This document shows, piece after piece, positions 44,905 through 55,152 of a DNA stretch of 64,000 nt. The notes beneath the pieces are model-generated. The model searched no databases and was not told the DNA's origin. It saw nothing but the letters and a program-made list of their open reading frames with translations. The position numbers and the translations under genes are program-made. The DNA comes from Hemileia vastatrix. Lineage: Eukaryota; Basidiomycota; Pucciniomycetes; Pucciniales; Zaghouaniaceae. Numbering within the stretch: the first letter of the stretch is position 1; each line of letters opens with the position of its first letter. The DNA lies in contig JASXTE010000013.1 in NCBI GenBank assembly GCA_030280995.1, forward strand, positions 14,287,501-14,351,500, in the 5' to 3' direction.

Positions 44905-45275
44905 ATTCTGTTAGTCCATCAAGACTCTAAACTGAAAAATCTATGGTTTCAAGATTAGTCCATCAAGACTTTAAACTGAACATTGTGTTAGTCCCCCAAG
45001 AATTTAAGCTGAGGATTTTTTGATGGTGTAGTCCCCCAAGACTATAAACTGAGGAATGGGTTTTTGTTGTTGGAATGGGTTTGAAAGATTGGCGGAGGGT
45101 ATCCACAGGGGGAGCCTCTGAATTTAGCAAAGGCAAGTTTGGGGGTAATTGATGGGCTGGCAGCTCTATTCACAATTACCCCAGAATGTTAGTTTTTTTG
45201 TGTCTTAATGTGGTTGATCTCCAGTTCTGGGTTTATGATTTAGATTTTTGAGTCCCCCAAGACTTAAAACTGAGG
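44905..45275 (+). repeat. Short-motif cluster and hairpin unit C
   Basis: Five copies of a motif of the form TAGTCCxxCAAGACTxTAAACTGA lie at about 44911, 44956, 44990, 45030 and 45250; two more are in units A and B. Hairpin unit C is at 45090-45275: stem GGGGTAATTG (45142-45151) and CAATTACCCC (45173-45182). Compared with units A and B one C-G pair is replaced by T-A on both sides. Confidence 0.75.
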
Positions 45276-45333
45276 GTTGTTTGTGGTTACATCCTATAGA
45301 GGCTGTGGTCAATTTTTATTTTCTGAATCAAGC

Positions 45334-45975
45334 TCAAGTACTAGTGGATTTACAGAGGGAATCAAGAGATGAAATGATGTGTTCAGAATTATCCTTGAAC
45401 TGGTGAATGAGGTGTCTTCTGTTCTCAATGTCATGTGGATCTCTAGCAGGAGTGGATTGGAAGTAGTTTAGCAGGAGGTGTTTCTGTTGTGATGTGTGTT
45501 GATAGAACTTGGCCTTAATTTTGGGCAAGTTCTTTGGTGTTGTTGGTTCAATGGATCCTACATTGTTATCATCACTGTCAGAAGATTAAGGAACTGAGAA
45601 GTCATCATTTTTATAAAGTGGAAAGAGTAAATGGAAGTTTTTACCATCAGATGGACCAGGGATGGTGGAACTTGTTGTTTTAGTGGTTTTTCCACTCTTC
45701 TGGGAAGGGTGTAGCTTTTTGATTAATCTGGGAATCAAGATGGATGGCCCAGATCTTTTGGTGCTGGTAGAAGATGGACCAGGTTGAGGTGGAGGTGAAG
45801 CTGTTGCGGAAGATAATGGACCAGGTCTGTGGCAGGTCTTCTTTCTGGATTGGCAGACATCACAGGACGTTCTGTATGGATGTACAGGAGGTGTGATGGT
45901 GCAAATTAGATTATTGTCAATGCAGTATCGGCAAGGACCCATTTCAGAGGCAGATTTGGGAAGAAGGTTAAACAT
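45334..45975 (-). pseudogene. Antisense gene A: Zn(II)2Cys6-like protein
   Basis: The ATG is at 45975, only 49 bp from the inner edge of the 3' LTR, reading away from it and opposite to gag-pol. The N-terminus (MFNLLPKSASEMGPC) runs into six Cys spaced C-x2-C-x6-C-x12-C-x2-C-x6-C, exactly the fungal Zn(II)2Cys6 binuclear cluster pattern, with basic residues in the second half (CDVCQSRKKTC). A Pro/Ser/Lys-rich middle follows. One in-frame TAA (45586-45588) interrupts it, after which the same frame continues (SSDSDDNNVGSIEPTTPK) to a helical, His/Gln-rich end at 45334: 213 codons in total. In the family such clusters bind DNA; here the role is inference. Confidence 0.65.
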
Positions 45976-46007
45976 GGTGGTTTGATGAAGAAAGAATGTG
46001 GAAATTC

Positions 46008-46023
46008 TTAATTGGAGGGAGGA
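46008..46023 (+). other. Polypurine tract of the 12.9-kb element
   Basis: AATTGGAGGGAGGA directly precedes the TGTGGTC start of the 3' LTR, the position of the plus-strand primer. Confidence 0.7.
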
Positions 46024-47115
46024 TGTGGTCTTCCAACATTGGCAGGGGACTTTGTTGTGTTGTTTGGTGCTGTTTGTGCATGTCTGAAGTGGCATCTGTT
46101 GAAGAATCGGGTATTTTTCTGGTTTTATTCCATGAATATTGGGACTGCGGGTATGTGGGTATTATCATTGGATATCCCCGATTTTTCTCTATATTTCATG
46201 TCCTGATAATATTTTTCATATTCTAAGTTTTAAGGGGTCATTTCCTCATTTTTCAGTTACAAAAGATAGCTGTTTAATTTTGTTTTTTGTGTTTTACGGG
46301 ATAACCTTAAGTCTTAGGGTTAAGTGCTTAGTACCATTAGATAGGGCTAATTTAGCTCTATATTTCATGTCACAATGTTGTTATAGCCTAATTTTGTGTT
46401 TTAAGGGTTTTAGTAGTTGTAGTGAATTTTTCTGAGTAGATTAGATGTTTTTATTGGTTTTCTGGCTTCAGGGAGGCCGGGCCGCTTCAGGTGGCACCTC
46501 CAACGTTGGGGGGCCCGCCCGCCTCTGTTTTAGAAGGTTGGGGAGCGCTTCTGGAGGGTTTTTATTCCATTTGGCTGGTACAGGCCCCAAATTTGTTGGT
46601 GTGCATGGGCTCTTAGATAGTGGTCTGTGTGTACATACTGAATAAGACAGTTTGGGGCAACTTTAATTATCATACAACCATCCGGAGGCAATATCCTTGT
46701 TCCTCACTCAGTTTTCACTGTTTTTTGGCCACAATTGGCTGTGTTTGTTGCAAGTTTAGTTCTTCATTTAACTCAACTTTAGCAACAGGTTCTCTGGTAT
46801 AGTCTTGCAAGCTATATCAAGTATTATTTCTGTCTCTGGTGTGGATTTTCAGCCTACATCAAGTATCTTTGCTTTCTCTGGTGTGGACATTGGTCTATAT
46901 TTCAGTTCTTTGGTCTGGTAGTCTGTCTGGGGACTACTTTCTTGGCTCATCAAGCAGTCAAGTGTGTTGAAAAAGGGGCTTTAGAAAACAAGAACCAACT
47001 TACTTTAGCAAGTAAATCTCACTCTATTTTTCTAAAGGGACAGGGGATTTTCTATCTGGTTTTTCTCCAACTCCCTTGGTCAAGGCCTATAGCTAGTACT
47101 ATAGGATTGTCTACA
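46024..47115 (+). repeat. 3' LTR (1092 bp)
   Basis: Same sequence as 34215-35305 with scattered changes, including the GC-rich patch (46475-46530, GGGGGGCCCGCCCGCC) which here keeps CpG sites that have changed in the 5' LTR. The antisense genes point away from this LTR, so an antisense promoter in it is possible. Confidence 0.9.
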
Positions 47116-48735
47116 AAGTAATGTGGAAAAAGGTAAATTATAGTTCAAACACCCATCAGAGCCCACTTTTATTCCCCCTGGGTATTTGTTGCATAACATG
47201 TGACACATTACTTATTCAAAGTACAGAGAGTAGCCTCAATGCAACCTTTCCATAATTGTGCACTTATTATTTCTTGTTTATCTGTACTGCACCAGCTAGC
47301 TCAAAAGCAACAATTGTGCACATAGGAGATATATTTGTGTAGCTGAAAAAGGATTAGTTAAATTAATTTTGAATAGGTATTATTTCCTTACTCTTTACTT
47401 CTTAGTTCATCAAAATAGGGACCTAGTCCAGTTAAAAGTATTATTTACTTAGCCAAGTTAGTAAATTTCAGTAATCAATAATTAAGATTAAGGATGGTCA
47501 GTAATGTAAGGAGTTCATATCTCAAGTGTATTAAAAATATATAATAGGGGTCACTTGCATTAATTATCCCTTAAAATTCAATGATTTTAAACTTTACTTA
47601 TCCATTTCTTAGTGGCACCTTCTCCCAGAATTGGAGATCATATTTCTATTTGTGTAGTAAGATAAAACTTTAAACCATTTGGAGATTTTCAATTTTGATA
47701 CTTCTTATAATGTCTCATCTCACTTTCTCCCTCCTCCCTCTCTAGAAAAAAATTATTAATAAATAGATGAAAAAAATAAGTTAGGAAAGTTTCAAAATGA
47801 TGTCCTATCCCTATTCATAGATAAACATATATAATAGGAGTCACTTTCATTAGTTATTCCTTAGAACTCAATCTCACAAAATTGGAGATCATATTTCTAT
47901 TTTTGTAGTACAAGAAAACTTTAAACTAATTGGAGATTTGCAATTTTGATACTTCCTATAATGTCTCATCTCACTTTCCCCCCCCCCTCCCTCCCTAGAA
48001 AAAAATGATTAATAAATAGATGAAAAAAATAAGTTAGGAAAGGTTCAAAATGATTTCCTATCCCTCTTCATAGAAATATTATATTTCTAGGTAAATTTCA
48101 TCAAAAGGAAAAATGATGATACAAATCAACACATTACTTTTCTATGCTTTATTGATACTCATGGAAGTATTCTTCAGTATGCTACTTTCTTAAGATAATT
48201 AGAAAATTAAAATTGGGAACCTCAAAGGAAATGTGGAGTGAAAGAAAGAAGTAAGTCAGGATGTGCCTCTTTGTATCTATGGCTAAATTTAAATAAATAT
48301 TGCTAAAAATAAACAAGAATAATGCAAAAAATTGAATGGGTTAAAAGATTCAATTAAAGCTTTTAGAAGCAGATTGTGAGGGATCAATTATATAAATTAA
48401 GCTATTGAAGACAGAGGTCTAAAAGACCTCTCTTGAAATATGTTTTCTAGATTTCTAAGAGAATCTACTACCATTGCAGTAAGTTTTCAGTAGAAAAATA
48501 AATAAATTCTGAAAAAAAAATTATGAAATTGACTGGAATGAATATCATATGAAGAAACATTTACTATTGGCAAGGTATATTTAAATCCTGACCTTCATTT
48601 ATGAAACTGATTCAGTAAAAAGCTACTCATTGAAAATTTCATTTATAGAAAATTTATGGTATCTTCTGACATACTCTAGTTTATATGACTTTAAATTTTG
48701 TAGGAAATAGTGTGAAAAATTTAATAGTGCCAATA
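47116..48735. repeat. AT-rich noncoding stretch with a 290-bp direct duplication
   Basis: 47537-47820 and 47827-48073 are two tandem copies of one block (landmarks ATATAATAGG, TTGGAGATCATATTTCTAT, ATGTCTCATCTCACTTTC, ATAAATAGATGAAAAAAATA); the second copy lacks about 45 bp. The rest shows no coding potential. Confidence 0.7.
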
Positions 48736-48948
48736 CATTGCAAAAAATCAAGTGGCACCTACTAGCAGGTGCCTATCCCTATATTTAGTTTTTATTTAAG
48801 AGTAAATTTGATTTGATGTTGCACAAGCTAGTGTTCTCATTGCTCAGTGAGAAGTCTTTCCAGAAGAATTAAAGCTGAGCTGAAATAGAGTTAAGTCAAA
48901 GATAGGGATTGACACCTGCTATCAGGTGCCCAGGTTTTTTTTCTGGTG
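48736..48948. mobile_element. MITE with palindromic ends, copy 2
   Basis: A 213-bp reverse-complement copy of 24906-25119, differing by scattered substitutions. Ends contain CACCTACTAGCAGGTG and CACCTGCTATCAGGTG, imperfect versions of the terminal palindrome. No clear target duplication (ATA and ATC flank it). Confidence 0.75.
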
Positions 48949-49369
48949 ATCGATACTTTTTTATGGTGCTTGAAGAGATTTTAAGTGAGAATGAAAAATT
49001 GGAGAAGAGTTTGGTAACACATAAAAGTGACTGAGAGTTGCAGATGAGTTTGAAAAAAATGAAAGAAGTGGACATGATTTATGGCTTTTTATTCAGAATA
49101 CATCAGTAAATTTTCTTAAAGGGTTTGATTATCTACCAAGTTTTTTAGTTAATGCAAGATTTTGAAGAAATGGAGATGAAAATTTGAAAAAAATTTTGGT
49201 AAACAAGTCATACCAATAAATGTATCAAAACAAAGTTAAATCCTCTAAACTCATTCATTAGTCTAATCTGCTCTATATTAAAATTAAATATCTTAAATTC
49301 ACCTCAGATACATTCTTTAAATCTAAAAAACTGAAGTTTTACAGCCATATTGAGAAATTTTGTTGTAAA
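48949..49369. other. AT-rich noncoding stretch
   Basis: No recognisable gene or repeat; low-complexity A/T sequence up to the edge of the Tc1-like element. Confidence 0.4.
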
Positions 49370-50470
49370 AAGCCAACCCAGTGGCAATTTTGTCACTGTA
49401 TTTTTAGTCCGAAAAAGGTGATAAAACTTCTACTACTGTTGGATCCCTGAGGTTGAGTAAGGAGTCTTGAATCAGCCAACATGTGGCCACTAGGCTCCCT
49501 GATTTTGAATATTTCTCTCCCTCCCATCCAAGCCACCATACCCAACCAGCCCAATCCTACCTCTGGATTGTGATTTCCTCTCTCTCATCAATCTGTGTTT
49601 TTGTTTGGTAATAATTTTTTATAAAAATAATTGAAAAGATTTATAAATATATTACTAATAAATATGAAAGATACTATTTAAAATTGTAGTAAAAACTAAA
49701 CTACAACAACTTGACTCTCTATATATATTATAATACACTGATATATGCATGGTATGGCATGTCTTTTCTCTCATGAAATTTTAGAAAGTAGTTTATTAAG
49801 TTTTCCTCCATAACTTCTCATTTAGTATTTTCACCAATTACCCTTTTAACTATCACTTTTCCAATATTCTGAGCTTTAAGTTTGTGCATCTTTTTGGCTT
49901 TTAATGTAAGAGCTTCTGGTTTTCACTTGTGATTAACTGAATGTTTACATGACAATATTCTATATCTTCTCTTACCATAGTTACCAATTTTTGCTTTTCA
50001 CATTTTATGCCTTCTCTTAATCATTTCATGCCATCTAACCATTTTTACTTTCCTGTAAATAAAACAATTAGTTTTTTATAGTCTTCTTTCTTCTTGTTTT
50101 CATGTTCATTGTTGAACATTTTTAATTAACTTTTATTGAGACTATTTAACTCTTCCAGAATAGTTTTCATTGAATTAATTGATGATCTGAGATGCTTAGT
50201 GGACATATGATAGATTTACAATGGTAAAATTATAAAAAATCTCTCTTTTTTGGTTTTTTTTTTCTGAATTTTTTTTTTTTTCATCATTTTAGATTCCTTG
50301 ACTGGACCAACACAACAATTCCCATCTTGGGGTTTTAAAACCAATGTAACAACTCACATTTCTGGATCACAATTGGGTCTCTTTCTCTCAGCCTGTGGCA
50401 TGTTTTTTTTGGTAAAGTTTTTCTTATCACTTTTTTTTTTATTTATTTTCCAAATTTTTTTCTCTTTTTC
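49370..50470. repeat. Left inverted terminal region of the Tc1-like element
   Basis: Inverted counterpart of 59345-59903. Outer 50 bp and the blocks at 49440-49615 and 50290-50420 match; the segment in between is an insertion or was lost from the right arm. Confidence 0.7.
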
Positions 50471-51118
50471 TGTGATAAAATATGTTTGATCTTTCTTACA
50501 TTCTCAGTGAATCAGTAGAGGGTCCTCTCACTTACAACTTTTACTTCAATAGTCTGGAACTTTAAAATCATGACCCTTAGCTTGATAACTCACACTCCCA
50601 ATCATGTCTGAAAAATGTTGAGCTTCAATTACCAAATAAGATTCACAATATCATTCCTAGTCTGGCTCCTCTTGTTGAAAGAAGAAATAAATTTAATGAA
50701 ATAATTCCCATGTGAATTACAATAAATCTAGACTTTTTTTGTGTATGTCAGGAGTCAATCAAGGCCATTATCATCTGATTTTAAAAGAAAATCAACCACT
50801 GATGATCAAACAATGATGTATAAAATATTTTTTGGTACTAAAAAAGCTTTATTTTGTCTGTGATGTTTTAAACAAAAAACCTTTAACCTTTTAAATAAAA
50901 AGTGATTAAGACTAATTTGGATAAAGAATAACTGGTATTGATTAAGTGTTTATGAAGAAAAAAAAAATAATCAGTCAAAATGTAGTTTCTTGGGTTGACA
51001 TCATCTCAAAAAGTGAAGATTTCTCAAACCAAAAAAAAAAAAAAAAAAAAAATAGTTGATAATAATGATTTTTAAAAAAAAGATTCCTCAGCATAGTAGC
51101 TTGTGATTTTTTTGGACC

Positions 51119-51152
<34 letters not shown>

Positions 51153-51242
51153 TTATTTTTATTTTTATTTATTTTTACTTTTGGAGAACAATGATCCACA
51201 TTTCACAATTATGATATATGTGAATTTTTTGTTTGTTTTATT
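50471..51242. other. Interior of the Tc1-like element left of the nested insertion
   Basis: Mostly AT-rich, with a poly-A/T pair and an ATT microsatellite (51120-51150). A short plus-strand frame around 50755-50830 (SQSRPLSSDFKRKSTTDDQT) could be an exon of the accessory gene seen at 57046-57950, but this is weak. Confidence 0.3.
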
Positions 51243-51552
51243 AGGGGGTATCAATGTTGACCCATCCGCAATTAAATTAATTGCGGAAAATAATCTGCAT
51301 ACCCCAATTATCTTCCGCAATTATTTTTGCTAATAATTGGGTTATTAGACACTTTACGTGTCAATGTTCACCTCTTATCTGACATTTTTATCCTCAATAT
51401 TTGATAACCACATCTTGGACAACTTTCTGGATATCCCAGCCTTTTACCTTGCTGCGCACTTCCATTCTCATCCCATCCTGTTCATTCTATCCGCTCAGAA
51501 TTTCTCCCCATTTCATCTATTTGATTCTTCTCCTTTTCATCTCGCTATCTCA

Positions 51553-51813
51553 CACCACACAATATGGGGGGCGGACTTGCTAGTGAGTCCGCAACCTTGG
51601 ACCCAAACTCACAACAGATTGAACACACATTGAGCTATTGATAAAGGAACCATACAATCAGGAATGAACACCACTCAGCAGAACAGTTTTAGGTGGGTGT
51701 TCAAGTAGAGTTCAGTTTGGGTTCAGTATGAGTTCAGTCTGAGTTCCATCTGAGTTCCATCTCAGTTCAGGTTGAGGACTTGCTAGCAAGTCCACCCCCT
51801 ATATTGCGTAGTG
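51553..51813. mobile_element. CACTA-like MITE, copy 2
   Basis: 261 bp, same length as copy 1 at 14616-14876 and in the same orientation. Flanked by TCA on both sides (3-bp target duplication). The right end is CACTACGCAATATAGGGGG when read inward. The left end differs from it almost only by transitions. It sits just upstream of the plus-strand gene of the Harbinger element, 44 bp before its ATG. Confidence 0.85.
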
Positions 51814-51857
51814 TCATCTGCTTGTTTCTGCTCCTTTTCATCTTCATTTATAATAAC

Positions 51858-53255
51858 ATGCCTCGTCATCCTAGATCTTCTCAAAGGCAGCCATCACCCA
51901 GTTGTTCTTCAATTCCCACTACTTCCTCTTTCCCCCACTCAGCCAAGAAATCAAAGACTGTTCAATTAAAAAAAGATGAACATCTCATTCTTATCAACTG
52001 GCTGAAAACCAAATCTAACTATGATTCTTGTTTTGGTACTGAGTATGCCACTAAAGTAGGACGGCCCCCCACATCAAAAGTTAATGGCTATCTTCTAATG
52101 GCAAATGAATTACGCAATAAGACCAAGGGAAGGATCGATCTTTTGCCTAAACAGATGTCTGAACGCTTCAAGCATTATTGAGCAAAATACAAGAAGGCAA
52201 AGGCTCTTTCATCTTCCACTGGTTTTGGGGTTACTGACATTGATATAACTAAGGGTATAAAATCCATAGACAATAAACTTGATTCTTTATGTCCTTACTT
52301 TAAAGAGATGGATGCAATTTTTGGAGAGTGAGCCGATGTTAATCCTGTAAACATGTTGGATGGAGAAGATCCTATCTCCGAACATGATGTCGAAGCAAAT
52401 CTTTTCCCATCCTCTTCCTCCACTCAAGCCTCCCCTCTTCTAAATTCTACGAATCTAGATAGCTTTGCTATTGATCCTATTGGCGATTTAACCCAACCCA
52501 ATCTAACTCAGGTCTGTTTCTTTTATCTTATCAATTCTATTTTTTTATTTACTTATCTTTTTCTTATTTCTTAAAAGGCTGATGAACAAACCCAGGATCC
52601 TCAATCAACTGAGTCTGAAGCTAGTGACAATGATGAGGAGGAAAATTCTACGTTGAACAAAAAGAGAAGGGCTTCAACTAGTCTAAATTTCCTCTCCCAA
52701 AGAAGACAAAAAAGTGATACTTCATCACAAACACCTTTTTCTTCGATGGAACATTTTTTAGAGAAACGTGATGCTGGTAAGTGATATCATACCTCTTATT
52801 ACTTTACTCTGCTTTTCTTCTACTTTATGTTAATTTTTATTCTCACTCTAGAACAAGTGGAAATTGCTAAAGAGACACTGAGATTTGAAAAGAAGAAATA
52901 CAAGCTCTCTTTAAGGAGGGATGACAGAGTACAAGATTTGGAAGAGAGGAAGTATGAGCTCTCCTTACGGAAGGATGATCGGATCCAAGATTTGGAGGAG
53001 AAGAAGTTTGAGCTCTCTTTACAGAAGGATGGTAGGGCCCAAGATTTGGAGGAGAAGAAGTTTGAGTTAACTCTTAGTATTGAAGAATCCAAAAATAAGG
53101 AAAAAACACTCGAGCATCAAAACTTAATGGAACAGATGAAGTATAAGCATGATCTCCAAGAAAGTTCTAAAAAGAAAGATTTCTTGATCAAATGCATTAA
53201 AGCAAACAAATCTGTTGAAGAAATAGAACGTTTAATGAAATTTTTTGTTGACTAG
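51858..53255 (+). pseudogene. Harbinger DNA-binding-type gene with coiled coil (3 exons)
   Basis: Start at 51858 (MPRHPRSSQRQPSPS); an upstream in-frame Met lies within MITE sequence and was rejected. Exon 1 to 52511, exon 2 52578-52776, exon 3 52852-53255; both introns have GT/AG borders and join in phase. The N-terminus (DEHLILINWLKTKSNYDSCF, VNGYLLMANELRNK, PKQMSERFKHY) resembles the Myb/trihelix-like proteins that accompany Harbinger transposases. Two in-frame TGA codons (52179-52181 and about 52329) break exon 1. Exon 3 has an 18-residue unit (KKFELSLQKDGRAQDLEE) repeated three and a half times, predicted to form a coiled coil, and ends IERLMKFFVD. In the family this partner helps the transposase bind the ends. 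Confidence 0.7.
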
Positions 53256-53397
53256 TTTCTTTTATTTCTTTCACACTTCATGTGTTCATATTTATTTGTA
53301 CATAAATTTTACAATTATTTTCTGTATTTCTTGAAATATCGTATTTTAATGATAAATATTCTTTTTTTAAATAAAATTTTCAAGTCTCCTTTGAAAA

Positions 53398-53803
53398 TTT
53401 GACAATCCCCCACCCCTGGATTTTTTTGAAGTAAGGGGTGGGTATCACAAAAATTCTTTCATGTCATGAATCTTGAAAGTTTTATATGAAAATTTGGCTT
53501 TACTACCCCCTGCATTTTACCAGTATCCTAAAAATTATTACATGTCAAGAATTTCACAAGTCTTATAAAAAATTTTGGCACAACCCCCCATGGATTTTAT
53601 TGAAGTAAGGGACGGGTATCACAAAAATATTTACAAGTCAAAAAAATTCTATATCTGTTTAAAAAAATTGGCAATACTCTCCCCTGCATTTTATTGAAGC
53701 AAGGGGTGGGTATCACCAAAATTTTTCTAAGTCATCAATTTCACATGTCAGATTTGAAAATTTGGCAATACCCCCCCCTGCATTTTATTGAAGTAAGGGG
53801 TGG
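53398..53803. repeat. Tandem array of about 94-bp units
   Basis: Units begin with TTGGCAAT-like sequence at 53398, 53494, 53575, 53669 and 53762 and share CCCCTGCATTTTATTGAAG and AAGGGGTGGGTATCAC. About four and a half degenerate copies. It lies between the 3' ends of two convergent genes. Confidence 0.8.
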
Positions 53804-54103
53804 AAGTCATCTAAATTTAATATAATTACATAAATTATTAAATAAATATCTAATATATATCAATTTCCCTAGTTTAAAGTAATGACAATCCCTCAAGCCA
53901 AAATGCAGACCAAGTCGAGAAACATAAGTTTGGGACTTTCTACAGGTATAGGAAAGAGGAACCCCATGAAACAAATAAATGTTATCATGATTACCTGTTA
54001 TACAACACAAGGTCGATGGCTCATCACATTATTTGAGAAAATTGATATATAAAAAATATTTATTAAAAATTTATGGAAAAATATAAAATTTTCGATGACA
54101 ACT

Positions 54104-54724
54104 CTAATCCCCATACTTTTTGGATCTAGATAAAGTTTTTTTAAATCGAATAACTTTACCTTCTTTCTTTACCTTATTGATTCTTTGTATCAACTTATTA
54201 CTGATTTGAAATGAGCAACCGAAATGAGTGAAATCTTGACAGGATTTCAAACCAGGAGGAGCTTTGGTCGTTTGATGATTATCCTTAGAAGAATTCCAAA
54301 TAGTTTCAATGATACCATTTCCCAAACCAAAATCAATGATGCACCGGTGGTCTGGAAAATATAAACCATGTCCTTTGATTTTAGCTGGAGATGGTATTGG
54401 GTGGCCAGTTATCAGATTGATATATGAGAATATTCCAAAAGTAAGAAAATTGGCATCATTCCTATCGATATGAATCCTATTGTGGAATCCAGAATGAGTG
54501 ATAATAACATTAGAAAATAAAAGATATTCGTGGCTGATATCTTCCAATTCGGAGTCACACCAATTCGGTATTCCAACTTTGGTTGCAAGTTCATGATTTT
54601 TTTCAAATGCTTTATTACAGAGCTTGTTGAGTTGAAAAGCAAGAAAAGAGTCAAAGGAAGGTAGAGTGTCCCATAAGCTAAAATCTTCATCTTTTTGAGC
54701 TTTAGTGATATTCTTGACCAACAA
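54104..54724 (-). pseudogene. TET/JBP-like 2OG-Fe(II) dioxygenase, C-terminal exon
   Basis: An open minus-strand frame of 206 codons. SNVIITHSGFHNRIHIDRND holds H85-x-D87, the HxD iron-binding pair of the double-stranded beta-helix; LTFGIFSYINLITGHP, GHGLYFPDHRCIIDFGLGNG and IIETIWNSSKDNH follow, with His126 or His150 as candidate third ligand. This pattern is that of the Tet-like proteins expanded in basidiomycete transposons, which oxidise 5-methylcytosine in related families (established for TET/JBP). The first Met may be internal: no complete N-terminal part is visible upstream, and a splice acceptor could precede it (ATATAG near 54735). Whether it is functional is unknown; the visible frame has no stop. 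Confidence 0.65.
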
Positions 54725-54841
54725 ATATATGCCTATATAATTGAAATGCCTAGATAATAATCATATAAGAGTTTCAGAATCCTTATCCTCTAAATATGCA
54801 ATATAAAAATGTGAAATAAGACAAGTGAAATTTGGAAAAAA

Positions 54842-55152
54842 GGCTCAACTTCAAAGGTCAAAATCTCAGCAACCACTGAACCTAATTCAAACCTGTTTGT
54901 GGAAAATGAAAGATATGCTTTAGTAGAATCTTCAGTTAAAGGACATGCGATTTAAATAAACCTAACCCTAATTTGTTACATAAAAAAATGAAATAAAAAT
55001 TTAAATTGGGAAAAAAAAGGCTCAACTTTAACGGTCAATATCTCAGCAACCACTGAATCAAATTCAAATCTGTTTGCAGGAAATGAAAGGTAGCCTTCAG
55101 GAGAATCTTCAGTAAAAAGAACATTAGATTTGAATAAACCTAACCCTAATTC
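54842..55152. repeat. Two direct repeats, period 177 bp
   Basis: GGCTCAACTTCAAAGGTCAA and following (54842-54975) recurs at 55019-55152 with few changes; both contain ATCTCAGCAACCACTGAA and end AATAAACCTAACCCTAAT. No coding sense seen. Confidence 0.75.

Larger units (their letters stand above)
34215..47115 (+). mobile_element. 12.9-kb Ty3/gypsy element with antisense accessory genes
   Basis: LTRs at 34215-35305 and 46024-47115 (1091 and 1092 bp), a PBS at 35310-35326, gag, PR, RT, RNase H and IN in gypsy order, then about 4 kb of extra 3' sequence holding repeats and two genes on the opposite strand, and a purine tract before the 3' LTR. The flanks AGGT and AAGT could be a mutated 4-bp target duplication. 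It is the fullest copy of the family also seen at 9571-17728 and perhaps at the left window edge. Catalytic residues of RT and IN are visible, but stops in gag, RNase H and IN make it inactive. Confidence 0.9.

Noticed and set aside
34203..47125. Target-site duplication of the 12.9-kb element
   Set aside because: The adjacent bases (AGGT and AAGT) differ, so I did not count it as a proven duplication, only as a possible mutated one.
51780..51857. Upstream start adding 26 residues to the Harbinger partner protein
   Set aside because: The added codons lie mostly in the inserted MITE and read as hydrophobic sequence; the start at 51858 begins after the insertion.
53398..53803. CRISPR-like spaced repeats
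   Set aside because: Units are contiguous, degenerate and about 94 bp, without distinct spacers; the genome is eukaryotic.
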